Assembly: GCA_937888615.1 (NCBI GenBank)
Contig: CALABZ010000004.1
Location: 1-21,692 of the forward strand
Reading direction: 5' to 3'
Origin: an uncultured Lentisphaeria bacterium
Lineage (GTDB): Bacteria > Verrucomicrobiota > Lentisphaeria > Victivallales > Victivallaceae
Length of the DNA stretch: 21,692 bases
This document shows positions 7,719 to 15,283 of the stretch, one piece after another. The stretch's first letter is position 1. Each line of letters opens with the position of its first letter. The notes below the pieces were generated by a model. It saw nothing but the letters and a program-made list of their open reading frames with translations, was not told the DNA's origin and did no database searches. The translations under genes were made by a program, and so were the position numbers.

Positions 7719-8414
7719 TTTTGATATGAGAACAGTATTTTCAACAAAAAACTGGACTTACAAATTCGTTTGAGAGAGATGCGCCCTGATCATTGACTCG
7801 AATACCTTCTTTTTTTTGCGAATACGACTTGCGTTTGTTGTGTGGTGAGATATATTAGAAAAGTTGAGCATGACAGGATCACTGCTTTTATAGCAAACTA
7901 TAAGAATCGCTATAAAGGCATAAGTTGTCTATTACCAGTTTTGTACGGCTCAGAATTGCGGGTGCGGATTTGCAAATGCTCCGCCATTTTTGAATTCTCC
8001 AAGCTCTCGTTCTGAACGACGGGAGCTTTTGTTTTTTAGGGTATTTTGTGGCTGAACAGCAAGGTCTTGCAGAGAATTTACCGTTGTGGAATCTGCCGAC
8101 AGAGACGCTGAAACCGGCGGGATAGCGTAATCCGCCAAGAGCCGTCTCGCGAAGATTCTCCGGGGAGCTCAGTACTTCGTCCTGAGCATTCAGAGAACCT
8201 TTTCCGACGAAAACACACTGATTTTGGTATAAAACTCGTCCTTTCACTTTTTCAGAACTTTTGACGAGTGCTTCACCTCAGCTTGAGCGTGAAAGATTGC
8301 TTGAAGTTCGTTGAGCCGCCGCAAGCATGGTTGAAAATCGATGGAATGTTCAAGCTCAACTATTATAAGCAAAAAATCCCGGCAACGGCTGGAAGCGATC
8401 TTTTTATTCAGTAA
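7719..8414. other. Intergenic stretch without a convincing gene
   Basis: Apart from the terminator at 8001-8037 I see no supported gene. Two short frames look somewhat protein-like: + strand 8268-8414 (49 codons from GTG, ending KIPATAGSDLFIQ) and - strand 7888-8247. Neither matches a family I know and neither has strong start signals. A TATAAT on the minus strand near 8360 has no well-spaced -35 box. The stretch may hold decayed genes. Confidence 0.5.
8001..8037 (+). terminator. Rho-independent terminator
   Basis: AAGCTC TCGTT pairs with AACGA and GAGCTT around a three-base loop, with a CGG bulge, followed by TTGTTTTTT. It could end transcripts coming from the cysteine hydrolase gene, though it lies about 280 bases behind that stop. 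Confidence 0.7.
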
Positions 8415-8817
8415 TTATTTTTCGCTGTTGCGATGGAGGTGATTATGACGCGTGGTCTTATTGGCAAGTAGAACTTGCAACTCATCGACACTCATTTTCC
8501 GTAGTTCCGAGAGACGGCGTAATGTATCCCGGCGCGGAGAAAACTTCTCTTTTTCCCATCGACAGATCGAAGAAAGACTGACCTCCAACAACAGTGCCAA
8601 TTGTTGCTATTTAAATCGGTGTCGCTTGCGAAAGCAACCCAGCCGCTCTCCCGTCCCACTGTTTCTCTTTGCCGACCACAACGGGCGTTTGCGGCAACAA
8701 AAAAGGCCGCGCTTCAACCGAGGGCATCCGCGCGGCAATCATTTCATTCAGACTGCGTTCGAAATCCCGAAGCAGCAGTCGTACAACCCGATTCACATTG
8801 CGTTCCATTTTTGACAT
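8415..8817 (-). pseudogene. Broken helix-turn-helix (Xre-type) regulator
   Basis: The 5' part starts at ATG 8817 behind a good AAAGGA site and reads MSKMERNVNRVVRLLLRDFE. The 3' part (to 8415) reads QLALLLEVSLSSICRWEKEK then SPRRDTLRRLSELR, a clear Xre-like HTH with the recognition-helix pattern V-S-x-x-S-I-x-x-W-E. The two parts are in different frames. Around 8650-8656 a one-base shift leads from KQWDG into GERLGCFRKRHRFK, after which a TAG at 8607-8609 precedes QQLALLLEV. Repairing both gives about 134 residues, a normal size for such a regulator. Two lesions argue for a decayed gene rather than programmed recoding. Confidence 0.65.
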
Positions 8818-8990
8818 TCATTTCCTTTCCCGCCTCCATTCCGTACCGGGAAATAAAGATTCAATGTGTTAATCTTCCTTGAAGTTTTTTTTTTATCGCA
8901 AAAAAGAACGTCCGATTTGAATGACGAATTGGACCAACATGAACACGGATAGTATCAGATTAAGTTTTAACAGCAAGTGCTGCAATTGAA

Positions 8991-9245
8991 TCAACTGCAG
9001 CAACCGCCGTTGGAACAGCACAATCTTTCGTCAGAATTCTCCTGCGTCATAAGATCGCGAGCAAAAGCGTTCATCGCTGACATCGCACCTTTTTCGATCA
9101 TTTTACCGACATTTATGGCTTCCTCAATTTGAGCATCTTCAATGCCCAAATCACGGGCTTTATCAACGTGATAAGACAGACAGGGCTGACAATGTCCGGC
9201 GACCGAAGCTCCGATGGCAATGAGTTCAATCATTTTTTCATCCAC
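8991..9245 (-). CDS. AhpD-like/carboxymuconolactone decarboxylase-family protein
   Basis: An 84-aa single-domain protein of the CMD/AhpD superfamily. The redox motif Cys19-x-x-Cys22 followed by His26 (GHCQPCLSYHVDKA) is intact, as in AhpD-type disulfide reductases, followed by the helical segment AQIEEAINVGKMIEKGAMSAM. A Cys-rich tail (LCCSNGGCCS) is unusual for the family and could bind arsenite. Translation starts at GTG 9245 with GGGAG about 9 bases upstream. It is the last gene of the ars operon, 22 bases after the ferredoxin stop. Similar short CMD proteins recur in ars operons of anaerobes. A role in thiol redox is inferred. Confidence 0.88.
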   Translation of the reverse strand: MDEKMIELIAIGASVAGHCQPCLSYHVDKARDLGIEDAQIEEAINVGKMIEKGAMSAMNAFARDLMTQENSDERLCCSNGGCCS

Positions 9246-9267
9246 TTTTCAAACTCCCTCTATTTAA

Positions 9268-9765
9268 TTACAATCCATGCGACTTGTTGCAATCGCAGTT
9301 GGGGTTGTCGCACAGCAAGTCAATCGCGTAACCGCAACATGCGTCAACACATAAGCCGCAATCAATGCACTTATCATAATCGATGATAATTCTGCCCCAG
9401 GGATTTCCGACTCCCTCAACGGTATCTCCGGCCTTATTGTCGGCTAAATTGGCTGTGCTCAAACAGCCTGTGTTCTTTTCAGTCAGATTGATAGTTGCAC
9501 GGATGCCTCTTGCCGCCATAGGACACCGGTCAACACGGTCGGTCAGTTGCTTGTTCAAAATAGGTTCGTCAACTTCGATGTAACGGATCGCCTCTACCGG
9601 ACAGGCTTTGATTGCGGTACAGACGTGCTTGTCTGTGAAGCATCGTTTGAAGTCCACTACCGGTTTTTTCTTTGCATTTGCATTTTTACAAATGATTGGC
9701 GTATCTGTTGTCTGCGACGGCTCTCCACAGCCACAACAACAAGCGCAACTTTTTGATTTTTCCAT
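9268..9765 (-). CDS. 4Fe-4S ferredoxin-like protein with extra Cys clusters
   Basis: A 165-aa iron-sulfur protein. The C-terminal ferredoxin motif is canonical: Cys133-x2-Cys136-x2-Cys139-x3-Cys143 (CIDCGLCVDAC). An N-terminal half-cluster is altered (Cys42-x6-Cys49-x5-Cys55-Pro, with RCPMAARG at about 80), so a second cluster may be unusual or degenerate. Both ends are Cys-rich: SCACCCGCG at 7-14 and CDNPNCDCN near the end, suggesting metal or arsenite binding. It is likely cytoplasmic, with no signal peptide. The ATG at 9765 has GGAG 11 bases upstream. It sits between the SurA-like and AhpD-like genes and may supply electrons to a redox step of the operon (inference). Confidence 0.85.
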   Translation of the reverse strand: MEKSKSCACCCGCGEPSQTTDTPIICKNANAKKKPVVDFKRCFTDKHVCTAIKACPVEAIRYIEVDEPILNKQLTDRVDRCPMAARGIRATINLTEKNTGCLSTANLADNKAGDTVEGVGNPWGRIIIDYDKCIDCGLCVDACCGYAIDLLCDNPNCDCNKSHGL

Positions 9766-9818
9766 TTCTATGATTTCTCCAGTTTATTTCTGATTCTGCG
9801 ATCAGGATGAAAGCTTTG

Positions 9819-10622
9819 TCAATTACAAGTCGGCGTACAGCCGCTGGGAGCACAACCGCCGAAGCCGCGCGGCGGTACGGCCAGCAAATACTCCACCTTG
9901 CGGGATTTTTCCGCGTTCGCGAGTTGGGCAGTCAGAAACTGCTGTGTTTTCTGATTTTCAAGATACGCACGAATCTGCGGAGCAACAACATCGAATTCCG
10001 GAGCCTTGCCATCTACCGGCTGAAGACGGGATTTGTTATCATCATAGAATTTGCGAATATCGGCATCGGTCACCGGAGGTTGTTCTGCCAGTTTTTTCTT
10101 AAGCCAATTTTGAATTCTCAGTGTATCCTGAATTGCCGGTTTTGAGGCAAGTTCCTTGGCGTAATTGTCCAACGTGGTATTCTTTGCTGTCAATTCTGCT
10201 TTCAGTTGTTCCGCTTCCTGTCCTTTTAGCGATTCCCATTCCGCTTTCATCTGTTTGTATGCGATATCGGCATCCATCTGAACTCCGCTGTCTTTCGCTA
10301 AATCGACCAACAGCATGGTCTGAATATGCTGCCGCAAAAACTGTGGCGCGGCAGAGACGATTTGCTGTTGAGTGATATTTTCCGGAATCTTTCCATCCGG
10401 GAACTGTGCGGCAAAAGCCTTGGAAAGATCCTCTTTGGTCATGGTCTTCCCATCAATTTTGGCAACATCGGTCGCAACCAGTCCCCAGAGATCAGGCTTC
10501 AACAGCACCTGCGGTTTGTTGGATGCCGAAACGACTGATTGCGGAGCGGAATCGGCTGCGAATGCGGATACCGTCAGCGCCAACAATGATGCGCCAAGTA
10601 ATGTCGTGTGAATTTTTTTCAC
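9819..10622 (-). CDS. Exported SurA-like chaperone without PPIase domain
   Basis: A 267-aa protein with a Sec signal peptide (residues 1-22, MKKIHTTLLGASLLALTVSA, cut likely after AFA). Residues about 50-180 form a helical SurA-N/PpiC-type chaperone region. VTDADIRKFYDDNKSRL normally leads into a rotamase domain, but only about 10 residues separate it from the usual post-rotamase helix (FDVVAPQIRAYLENQKTQQF), so the catalytic domain is missing. The tail GGCAPSGCTPTCN adds Cys257, Cys262 and Cys266. Start is GTG 10622 behind AAAGGA. It lies 15 bases after arsA. Its location would be the periplasm, and the Cys tail suggests arsenic or metal binding there. Function is inferred. Confidence 0.8.
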   Translation of the reverse strand: MKKIHTTLLGASLLALTVSAFAADSAPQSVVSASNKPQVLLKPDLWGLVATDVAKIDGKTMTKEDLSKAFAAQFPDGKIPENITQQQIVSAAPQFLRQHIQTMLLVDLAKDSGVQMDADIAYKQMKAEWESLKGQEAEQLKAELTAKNTTLDNYAKELASKPAIQDTLRIQNWLKKKLAEQPPVTDADIRKFYDDNKSRLQPVDGKAPEFDVVAPQIRAYLENQKTQQFLTAQLANAEKSRKVEYLLAVPPRGFGGCAPSGCTPTCN

Positions 10623-10637
10623 GTTGTTTTCCTTTGT

Positions 10638-12350
10638 TTATTGGATGATGGTTTGGAGGGCTTGTTCGTTCATCTCTTCCGGATGCCAGGGAATGACGGC
10701 ATAATGACCATTGGAATGGGCATTCACTTTGTTGATCCATTCAATTTCATTGGACGCTTTCGCCCGCAACAGACGATTGGAAGGCGCAGCAGCAAACAAA
10801 GAAGAGTTGATCACCCACCATTTGCTGTGGATTCCGGCGCGGGCGAGATCACCTTCAAGGCGCATGGCCTCATAAACCGGCGTGGTCTCCGCCAAGGCAA
10901 CGATGATGACTTCGGTTTCGGCGGCGTTACGCAACCGGGGCAACAGTTTTTTCACCGATTCCGGAATATCGCCTTGGGAACGTTGAATTTCCCGGTGATA
11001 GCTTTGGGTGGAGTCGAGCAGAAGCAACGTATGACCGGTCGGCGCGGTGTCGATGACCACCACTTCATTTTCCGCCCGTTCGACAATCTGCGCGAATGCC
11101 CGGAACACCGCGATTTCCTGTGTGCATGGCGAACGCAAGTCCTCTTCCACATAGGCAAGATCATCCACGGACATGGTCTCCCGTGCCTTTTGCAGAACCT
11201 CTTCCTTATATTTGGCAAGCTCGGCGTGTTCATCAATATGGCTGACACTGATATTGGGGTGTTCGGCAATCACATAGTTCAAATGTGCCGCCGGATCGGT
11301 GGTCGTCAAATGAACTTTGGCGCCTTTTCCGGCCAGTCCAAGTGCAATGGCGGCGGCAATGGTGGTTTTGCCGACTCCGCCTTTGCCCATCGTGAAAATC
11401 ACTTTTTTCCCGGATTGATGCAGATCTTCAATGACCGTGCCGAGCGTCGGAATAGCGGTGTCCATCAGTTGCGCCGGATTGAGTTTGTATTCGTCCGAAG
11501 TCAGTAATGAGCGGATGTTATTCAATCCCATGATATTGTAGGCGCGAAGCGGGATGTCGAACTCCGGCAGAATTTTCAACGTATCCGGCATTCCCGTCAG
11601 AGCATTCTGCTGTTTTTTGTAAAGACTTTCAGAAATGGCGTCATCAAATTCCGCCAGAACCCCGTTGATGACGAGAATTTGATTATTCACCGCCTCTTTC
11701 AAGGGAACATATTCCGGACGGGAAACCAGAACGAGTGTGGTTTTCTTCGCGTCGGTCAACGCAGCCACGGCGTTTTTATAAACATCCTTGCGTTGTTCAA
11801 GACCGGAAAGCTGGCCGAGACACGATGCGCCATGTGTACTTTCGCTGATGAAATTGCTCCATGCCGACGGCAGTTGCAACATCCGCAATGTGTGTCCGGT
11901 CGGAGCGGTATCGAAAATAATGTGATGGTAACGCTCCTTCATTGCCGGATCGGTGATGAAATTGGAAAATTCATTGAATGCGGCAATTTCGACCGTACAG
12001 GAACCGGAAAGCTGTTCTTCCATATTGGCGAGAACGGAGTCCGGCAGTTTGCCGCGATAGGGCGCGATCACGCTTTCCCGATATTCGGCGGCGGCTTGAA
12101 TGGGATCAAGGTTGGCGACGACCAGATTGGGTGCTTCCGGAATGGCGACTCCGCTTCCGGTAAGCTCCATGCTGAATACATCCTGCAGATTGGAAGCCGG
12201 ATCGGTGCTGACCAGCAGCACTTTTTTCCCGGAATCGGCCAGCGTCAACGCCGTGGCGCAGGCGGCGGAAGTTTTTCCAACGCCGCCTTTGCCGGTGAAG
12301 AACAGATATTGCGTCAAGGGAATTGACGCCGGATTGAATTGTTTTTTCAT
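10638..12350 (-). CDS. arsA: Arsenite-activated ATPase ArsA
   Basis: A 570-aa two-domain ATPase that energises arsenite efflux with a membrane permease. Each half has a P-loop (G20-S28 GKGGVGKTS; G322-T330 GKGGVGKTT) and a DTAPTGHTL switch motif. Cys118, Cys177 and Cys409 correspond to the three arsenite-binding cysteines of the E. coli enzyme (113, 172, 422). The 59-residue spacing of the first pair is identical. A longer frame is open upstream, but the real start is the ATG at 12350, one base after the arsD stop, with GGAGG about 11 bases ahead inside arsD. It receives As(III) from ArsD and here would drive Acr3. Confidence 0.95.
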   Translation of the reverse strand: MKKQFNPASIPLTQYLFFTGKGGVGKTSAACATALTLADSGKKVLLVSTDPASNLQDVFSMELTGSGVAIPEAPNLVVANLDPIQAAAEYRESVIAPYRGKLPDSVLANMEEQLSGSCTVEIAAFNEFSNFITDPAMKERYHHIIFDTAPTGHTLRMLQLPSAWSNFISESTHGASCLGQLSGLEQRKDVYKNAVAALTDAKKTTLVLVSRPEYVPLKEAVNNQILVINGVLAEFDDAISESLYKKQQNALTGMPDTLKILPEFDIPLRAYNIMGLNNIRSLLTSDEYKLNPAQLMDTAIPTLGTVIEDLHQSGKKVIFTMGKGGVGKTTIAAAIALGLAGKGAKVHLTTTDPAAHLNYVIAEHPNISVSHIDEHAELAKYKEEVLQKARETMSVDDLAYVEEDLRSPCTQEIAVFRAFAQIVERAENEVVVIDTAPTGHTLLLLDSTQSYHREIQRSQGDIPESVKKLLPRLRNAAETEVIIVALAETTPVYEAMRLEGDLARAGIHSKWWVINSSLFAAAPSNRLLRAKASNEIEWINKVNAHSNGHYAVIPWHPEEMNEQALQTIIQ

Positions 12351-12351
12351 T

Positions 12352-12726
12352 TCAGCATTTACCTCCGCAGCAGCACGAGCTGCCTTTTTTCTCTTTCGGA
12401 GTTTCTTCCGTGAGGTAACTTGCGGGTACCTCAAGCCATGTGCAAAGTTCTTCGTTAGTCGGATATTTTTCCAGCTTGACAACTTTGCCGTCCAACACTG
12501 TAGCGGGTAACGCTTCAACGCCTTTGACGGCAATCAAATCGTTGATTTCGGCATTTTTGATGAATTCCATCGGAGAACTCGTCAAATTGTAACGGGCGAC
12601 ATCGACACCATGTTTTTTCAACGCATTCAACACGGTGGAGATGCGAAGCAATTCCGGATCAATACTGACTCCGCAAAGGCCGGTGGAGCAACACATGGCC
12701 GGTTCGTAAAAAGACATTTTTTTCAT
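12352..12726 (-). CDS. arsD: Arsenite metallochaperone ArsD
   Basis: A 124-aa cytoplasmic protein that binds As(III) and passes it to ArsA; it can also act as a weak repressor. The essential cysteines are at exactly the classical positions, Cys12, Cys13 and Cys18 (EPAMCCSTGLCG). The thioredoxin-like fold continues through LPATVLDGKVV. The C-terminus ends SSCCCGGKC, additional thiols like the vicinal pairs of longer ArsD proteins. AGGAGG nine bases before ATG 12726 fixes the start; an upstream in-frame extension to 12780 overlaps acr3 and is not needed. It is coupled to arsA downstream. Confidence 0.95.
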   Translation of the reverse strand: MKKMSFYEPAMCCSTGLCGVSIDPELLRISTVLNALKKHGVDVARYNLTSSPMEFIKNAEINDLIAVKGVEALPATVLDGKVVKLEKYPTNEELCTWLEVPASYLTEETPKEKKGSSCCCGGKC

Positions 12727-12742
12727 TGTAAAATCCTCCTCA

Positions 12743-13789
12743 TTATTTATTGGGAAACCAACGGGTTGTTTTATTTGCAATTTTAACCAGAATCAACATG
12801 ACTGGAACTTCCACCAGTACTCCGACAATCGTCGCCAGAGCAACAGGAGAAGCCGTTCCGAACACCGCAATCGCCACCGCGACCGAGAGTTCAAAGAAAT
12901 TCGACGCGCCGATCATGCCCGCTGGGGCCGCCACATCATGCGGCAGCTTCAACCAGCGACAGGGGATGTAGGAGATGAAGAAAATCAGGAAGGTCTGGAT
13001 AATCAGCGGTACGGCGATCAATACGATGTGCAACGGATTGGCAATAATGACGTGTCCCTGAAATGAGAAGATAATGACCAGCGTCAACAGCAATCCGCCG
13101 ATGGTGATGTGGTTGAATTTGGGCAGGAAGGTATTCTGAAAATAGTTCAATCCATGCCGTTTCACCATCAAAACACGGGTAATGATCCCCCCTGCCAGCG
13201 GAATGACTACGAACAGCAGTACCGACAGAATCAGTGTGCTCCACGGGACGCTGACGTCGCTCAAGCCCAGCAGAAACTTCACGATCGGAATGAACGCAAT
13301 CAGAATAATCAGATCGTTGGTCGCCACCTGAACCACCGTGTAAGCCGGGTTGCCCTTGGTCAAATGACTCCAAACAAATACCATAGCGGTACAAGGAGCA
13401 GCACCGAGCAACACCGCCCCGGCCAGATAATCGCGCGCCAGTTCCGGCGTGATCCAGTTCCTGAAAATCACGTAGAAAAACAGTGCGGCAATCCCGTACA
13501 TCGTAAAGGGTTTGATCACCCAGTTCACGATCCAGGTGACGAAAAGCCCCTTGGGATTCTTGCCGACGTCGCGGATGCTTTCAAAATCCACTTTCATCAT
13601 CATCGGGTAGATCATCAGCCAAATCAGAATGGCTATGGGAATGGAGACTTGGGCATACTCGAATTTGCCGAGAAATGCCGGGAACTCCGGCAGAAATTTC
13701 CCGATCAACACTCCGGCAATCATGCACAGCACAACCCAGAGAGTCAGATACTTCTCAAAGAAGCCGATTCCGACATTTTTATTGCTCAT
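12743..13789 (-). CDS. acr3: Arsenite efflux permease Acr3
   Basis: A 348-aa inner-membrane arsenite/proton antiporter of the ACR3 (bile/arsenite/riboflavin transporter) family with about ten membrane segments. The conserved thiolate Cys133 in GAAPCTAMVFVW and the acidic Glu300 in ASNFFELSVAVA match the residues essential in characterised Acr3 proteins. I chose ATG 13789 behind AAAGGAG; a TTG two codons earlier is less likely. It overlaps the DUF6485-like gene by 11 bases and precedes arsD by 16. Together with ArsA it may form a primary pump, otherwise it works on the proton gradient. Confidence 0.96.
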   Translation of the reverse strand: MSNKNVGIGFFEKYLTLWVVLCMIAGVLIGKFLPEFPAFLGKFEYAQVSIPIAILIWLMIYPMMMKVDFESIRDVGKNPKGLFVTWIVNWVIKPFTMYGIAALFFYVIFRNWITPELARDYLAGAVLLGAAPCTAMVFVWSHLTKGNPAYTVVQVATNDLIILIAFIPIVKFLLGLSDVSVPWSTLILSVLLFVVIPLAGGIITRVLMVKRHGLNYFQNTFLPKFNHITIGGLLLTLVIIFSFQGHVIIANPLHIVLIAVPLIIQTFLIFFISYIPCRWLKLPHDVAAPAGMIGASNFFELSVAVAIAVFGTASPVALATIVGVLVEVPVMLILVKIANKTTRWFPNK

Positions 13790-13973
13790 TTTCAAAGCGC
13801 TCCTTTAACTTTTTATAATAGTTCGCCACGCTCTTATCGCCTTCGTTGTTGAGAAAAAGACAGAACGGCAAACTGTCAGTCATCTTGTGTTTTATCACAC
13901 ACTTGCAGCAAATCCCATTGTTGGGACAGCTCTTCTTGGGACAGGGACACTCTTTTACATTTGCACACGGCAT
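13779..13973 (-). CDS. DUF6485-like Cys-rich small protein
   Basis: A 64-aa protein beginning MPCANVKECPCPKKSCPNNG. Eight Cys occur in a C-x-C-x4-C-x5-CC-x-C arrangement, followed by IKHK, then LPFCLF and a NYYKKLKERF helix. The pattern of paired Cys, a His and LP-x-C-x-F matches the DUF6485-type family, which is uncharacterised and probably binds zinc or another soft metal. The start at 13973 lacks a strong ribosome binding site but lies 10 bases after the preceding stop, so coupling is likely. Position before acr3 suggests a thiol-based metal role (inference). Confidence 0.75.
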   Translation of the reverse strand: MPCANVKECPCPKKSCPNNGICCKCVIKHKMTDSLPFCLFLNNEGDKSVANYYKKLKERFENEQ

Positions 13974-13983
13974 CTTATTTGAT

Positions 13984-14166
13984 TTATTCCATTGTTTTAT
14001 TGGTAGCGTTGTCTTTGGGAACGGCAACGTTTTCTGTTTTTTCTACTACGGGAACGGAAAAGGAGCTGTTGCAAGAGCTTCCGCAACGTCCTTTTGGTGC
14101 GAATTTAGCCAATACGATGAACCCGATGATTGCAACGATCAAAAATATAATATCTTTGAGTTTCAT
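13984..14166 (-). CDS. Small single-pass membrane protein, Cys-containing
   Basis: A 60-aa peptide not recognised as any family. An N-terminal hydrophobic helix (about residues 5-22, IIFLIVAIIGFIVLAKFA) would anchor it in the inner membrane, followed by GRCGSSC and a polar tail rich in Val, Lys and Asn. The ATG overlaps the arsC stop (ATGA), a sign of real coupled translation. The two cysteines close to the membrane could bind arsenite or metal near a transporter. This is inference only. Confidence 0.65.
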   Translation of the reverse strand: MKLKDIIFLIVAIIGFIVLAKFAPKGRCGSSCNSSFSVPVVEKTENVAVPKDNATNKTME

Positions 14167-14591
14167 AACTGTTTCAGCGCCTCCGGCAAGGTTTCCACGA
14201 AGGCTTTGATTTCATCACGGACACGACGATAGCAATCCAGTTTTTCATCTTCGGTTTGACAATTGGCGGCCAGACGCGGCGGATCATCGAAACCGACATG
14301 GACGACCGTGGTTTTTCCGGAAAAGACCGGACAGCTCTCATGGGCATTGCCGCATACCGTCACAACATAATCGAAGTCAATGCCGTCAAGCTCCGAAAGC
14401 AGCTTGGAGTGTTGAGCGGAAATATCTACTCCGGCTTCTTTCATGACTTTGACCGCATAGGGGTTCAAGCCATGTTTTTCGATTCCGGCGGAATAGGGTT
14501 CCATGCAATCGCTTTTCAAGGTACGCGCCCATCCTTCGGCCATCTGACTGCGGCAACTGTTGCCGGTGCATAAAAAAAGAATCTTCACCAT
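14163..14591 (-). CDS. arsC: Arsenate reductase ArsC (thioredoxin-coupled)
   Basis: A 142-aa cytoplasmic enzyme reducing arsenate to arsenite, of the low-molecular-weight tyrosine-phosphatase-related class. The P-loop Cys8-x5-Arg14 (LCTGNSCRS) and the shuttle cysteines Cys80 and Cys87 (VCGNAHESC) reproduce the Cys10/82/89 set of the S. aureus enzyme with identical spacing, so a thioredoxin system regenerates it. ATG 14591 lies behind GGGAG; the frame open upstream overlaps arsG and is not used. It overlaps arsG by seven bases. It provides the As(III) that ArsD, ArsA and Acr3 remove. Confidence 0.96.
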   Translation of the reverse strand: MVKILFLCTGNSCRSQMAEGWARTLKSDCMEPYSAGIEKHGLNPYAVKVMKEAGVDISAQHSKLLSELDGIDFDYVVTVCGNAHESCPVFSGKTTVVHVGFDDPPRLAANCQTEDEKLDCYRRVRDEIKAFVETLPEALKQL

Positions 14592-15283
14592 AATTTCACT
14601 CCCAAGGTAATGGTCAAAGTCATGCCGATGCCGACAATCAAAAAGACTGCGCCGGTAATCCGTTGCGCCCATACTTCAAACTTCGCCAGCTTATTATACG
14701 CCTGTCCCACTTTGTTGGCGCTAAACGCCAAAAGAAACGCAAAAAGCAGTACCGGCAGCCCGGTGGCAACACCGAATACGCCCGGCAGCACAAAACCGGA
14801 TTGCATTTTTATCGCCAACGGAAGCAAACTGCCGAAAAACAGCGCCGCCGAAGTCGGGCAGAAGCTCAAGGCAAACAGTACGCCCAGCAAGAAAGCCCCG
14901 AACACTCCGGCTTTTTCAACCTTCTTTTGCATCGCTTCCCCCATCCCGGAACCGGAGGAGGTTTTGAGTTTGAGCATATCCAATAAGGCCATTGCCACGA
15001 TGATTAAAAGTGGTCCCATCAGAAGGTTCATGTATTTCTGAAGCAGATGCGACATCTCCGGCGCGGCGGAAAGTCCACCGACCAGAAGTACGCCTAAAAC
15101 CGCATAAGTGATGGTTCGTCCGAGCGTATAAAGCACTCCGGCGCTCAGCACAACGCCGACTTTCCCCACTTTACGCGATACAAAACTGATGGCGGCAATA
15201 TTGGTCGCCAGCGGACACGGGCTGATGGAGCACAAAAATCCCAGCCATGCCGCAGTTGCGATACCGAGCCAATATTCGGTCAT
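14585..15283 (-). CDS. arsG: ArsG-family efflux permease (DsbD/CcdA-like)
   Basis: A 232-aa membrane protein of the family named ArsG, an aromatic arsenical efflux permease related to the CcdA/DsbD membrane domain. Six or so membrane segments are evident. The paired signature Cys18-x4-Cys23-Pro (LCSISPCPLATN) and Cys142-Pro (SFCPTSAALFF) resemble the two Cys-Pro sites of DsbD that carry thiol electrons across the membrane. The ATG overlaps the stop of the upstream thioredoxin-ArsF fusion (ATGA), behind GGAG. The neighbour suggests a dithiol relay or organoarsenical efflux pair. The ArsG name is from family memory; the substrate here is not shown by the sequence. Confidence 0.85.
   Translation of the reverse strand: MTEYWLGIATAAWLGFLCSISPCPLATNIAAISFVSRKVGKVGVVLSAGVLYTLGRTITYAVLGVLLVGGLSAAPEMSHLLQKYMNLLMGPLLIIVAMALLDMLKLKTSSGSGMGEAMQKKVEKAGVFGAFLLGVLFALSFCPTSAALFFGSLLPLAIKMQSGFVLPGVFGVATGLPVLLFAFLLAFSANKVGQAYNKLAKFEVWAQRITGAVFLIVGIGMTLTITLGVKLW

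Noticed and set aside
7955..7985. tRNA-3'-end-like stretch on the minus strand
   Set aside because: Only a vague T-loop resemblance; no cloverleaf or anticodon arm can be folded around it.
7888..8247. - strand frame of 119 codons, mixed Ser/Arg/Lys composition
   Set aside because: It crosses the terminator hairpin and shows no family pattern; left as unexplained rather than called a gene.
8950..8990. Possible terminator after the AhpD-like gene (CAGC/GCTG hairpin)
   Set aside because: The stem is only four to five pairs and the following T-run is broken.
10608..11507. Long + strand frame (299 codons) opposite arsA
   Set aside because: It is the antisense shadow of arsA, has no recognisable domain and runs against an operon with clear motifs.
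12351..12533. N-terminal extension of ArsA to an upstream start
   Set aside because: The extension lies inside arsD in another frame and lacks ArsA similarity; ATG 12350 has a ribosome binding site and restores the normal N-terminus.
13109..13852. + strand frame of 247 codons opposite acr3
   Set aside because: His/Gln-rich antisense composition and no family features; acr3 on the other strand is certain.
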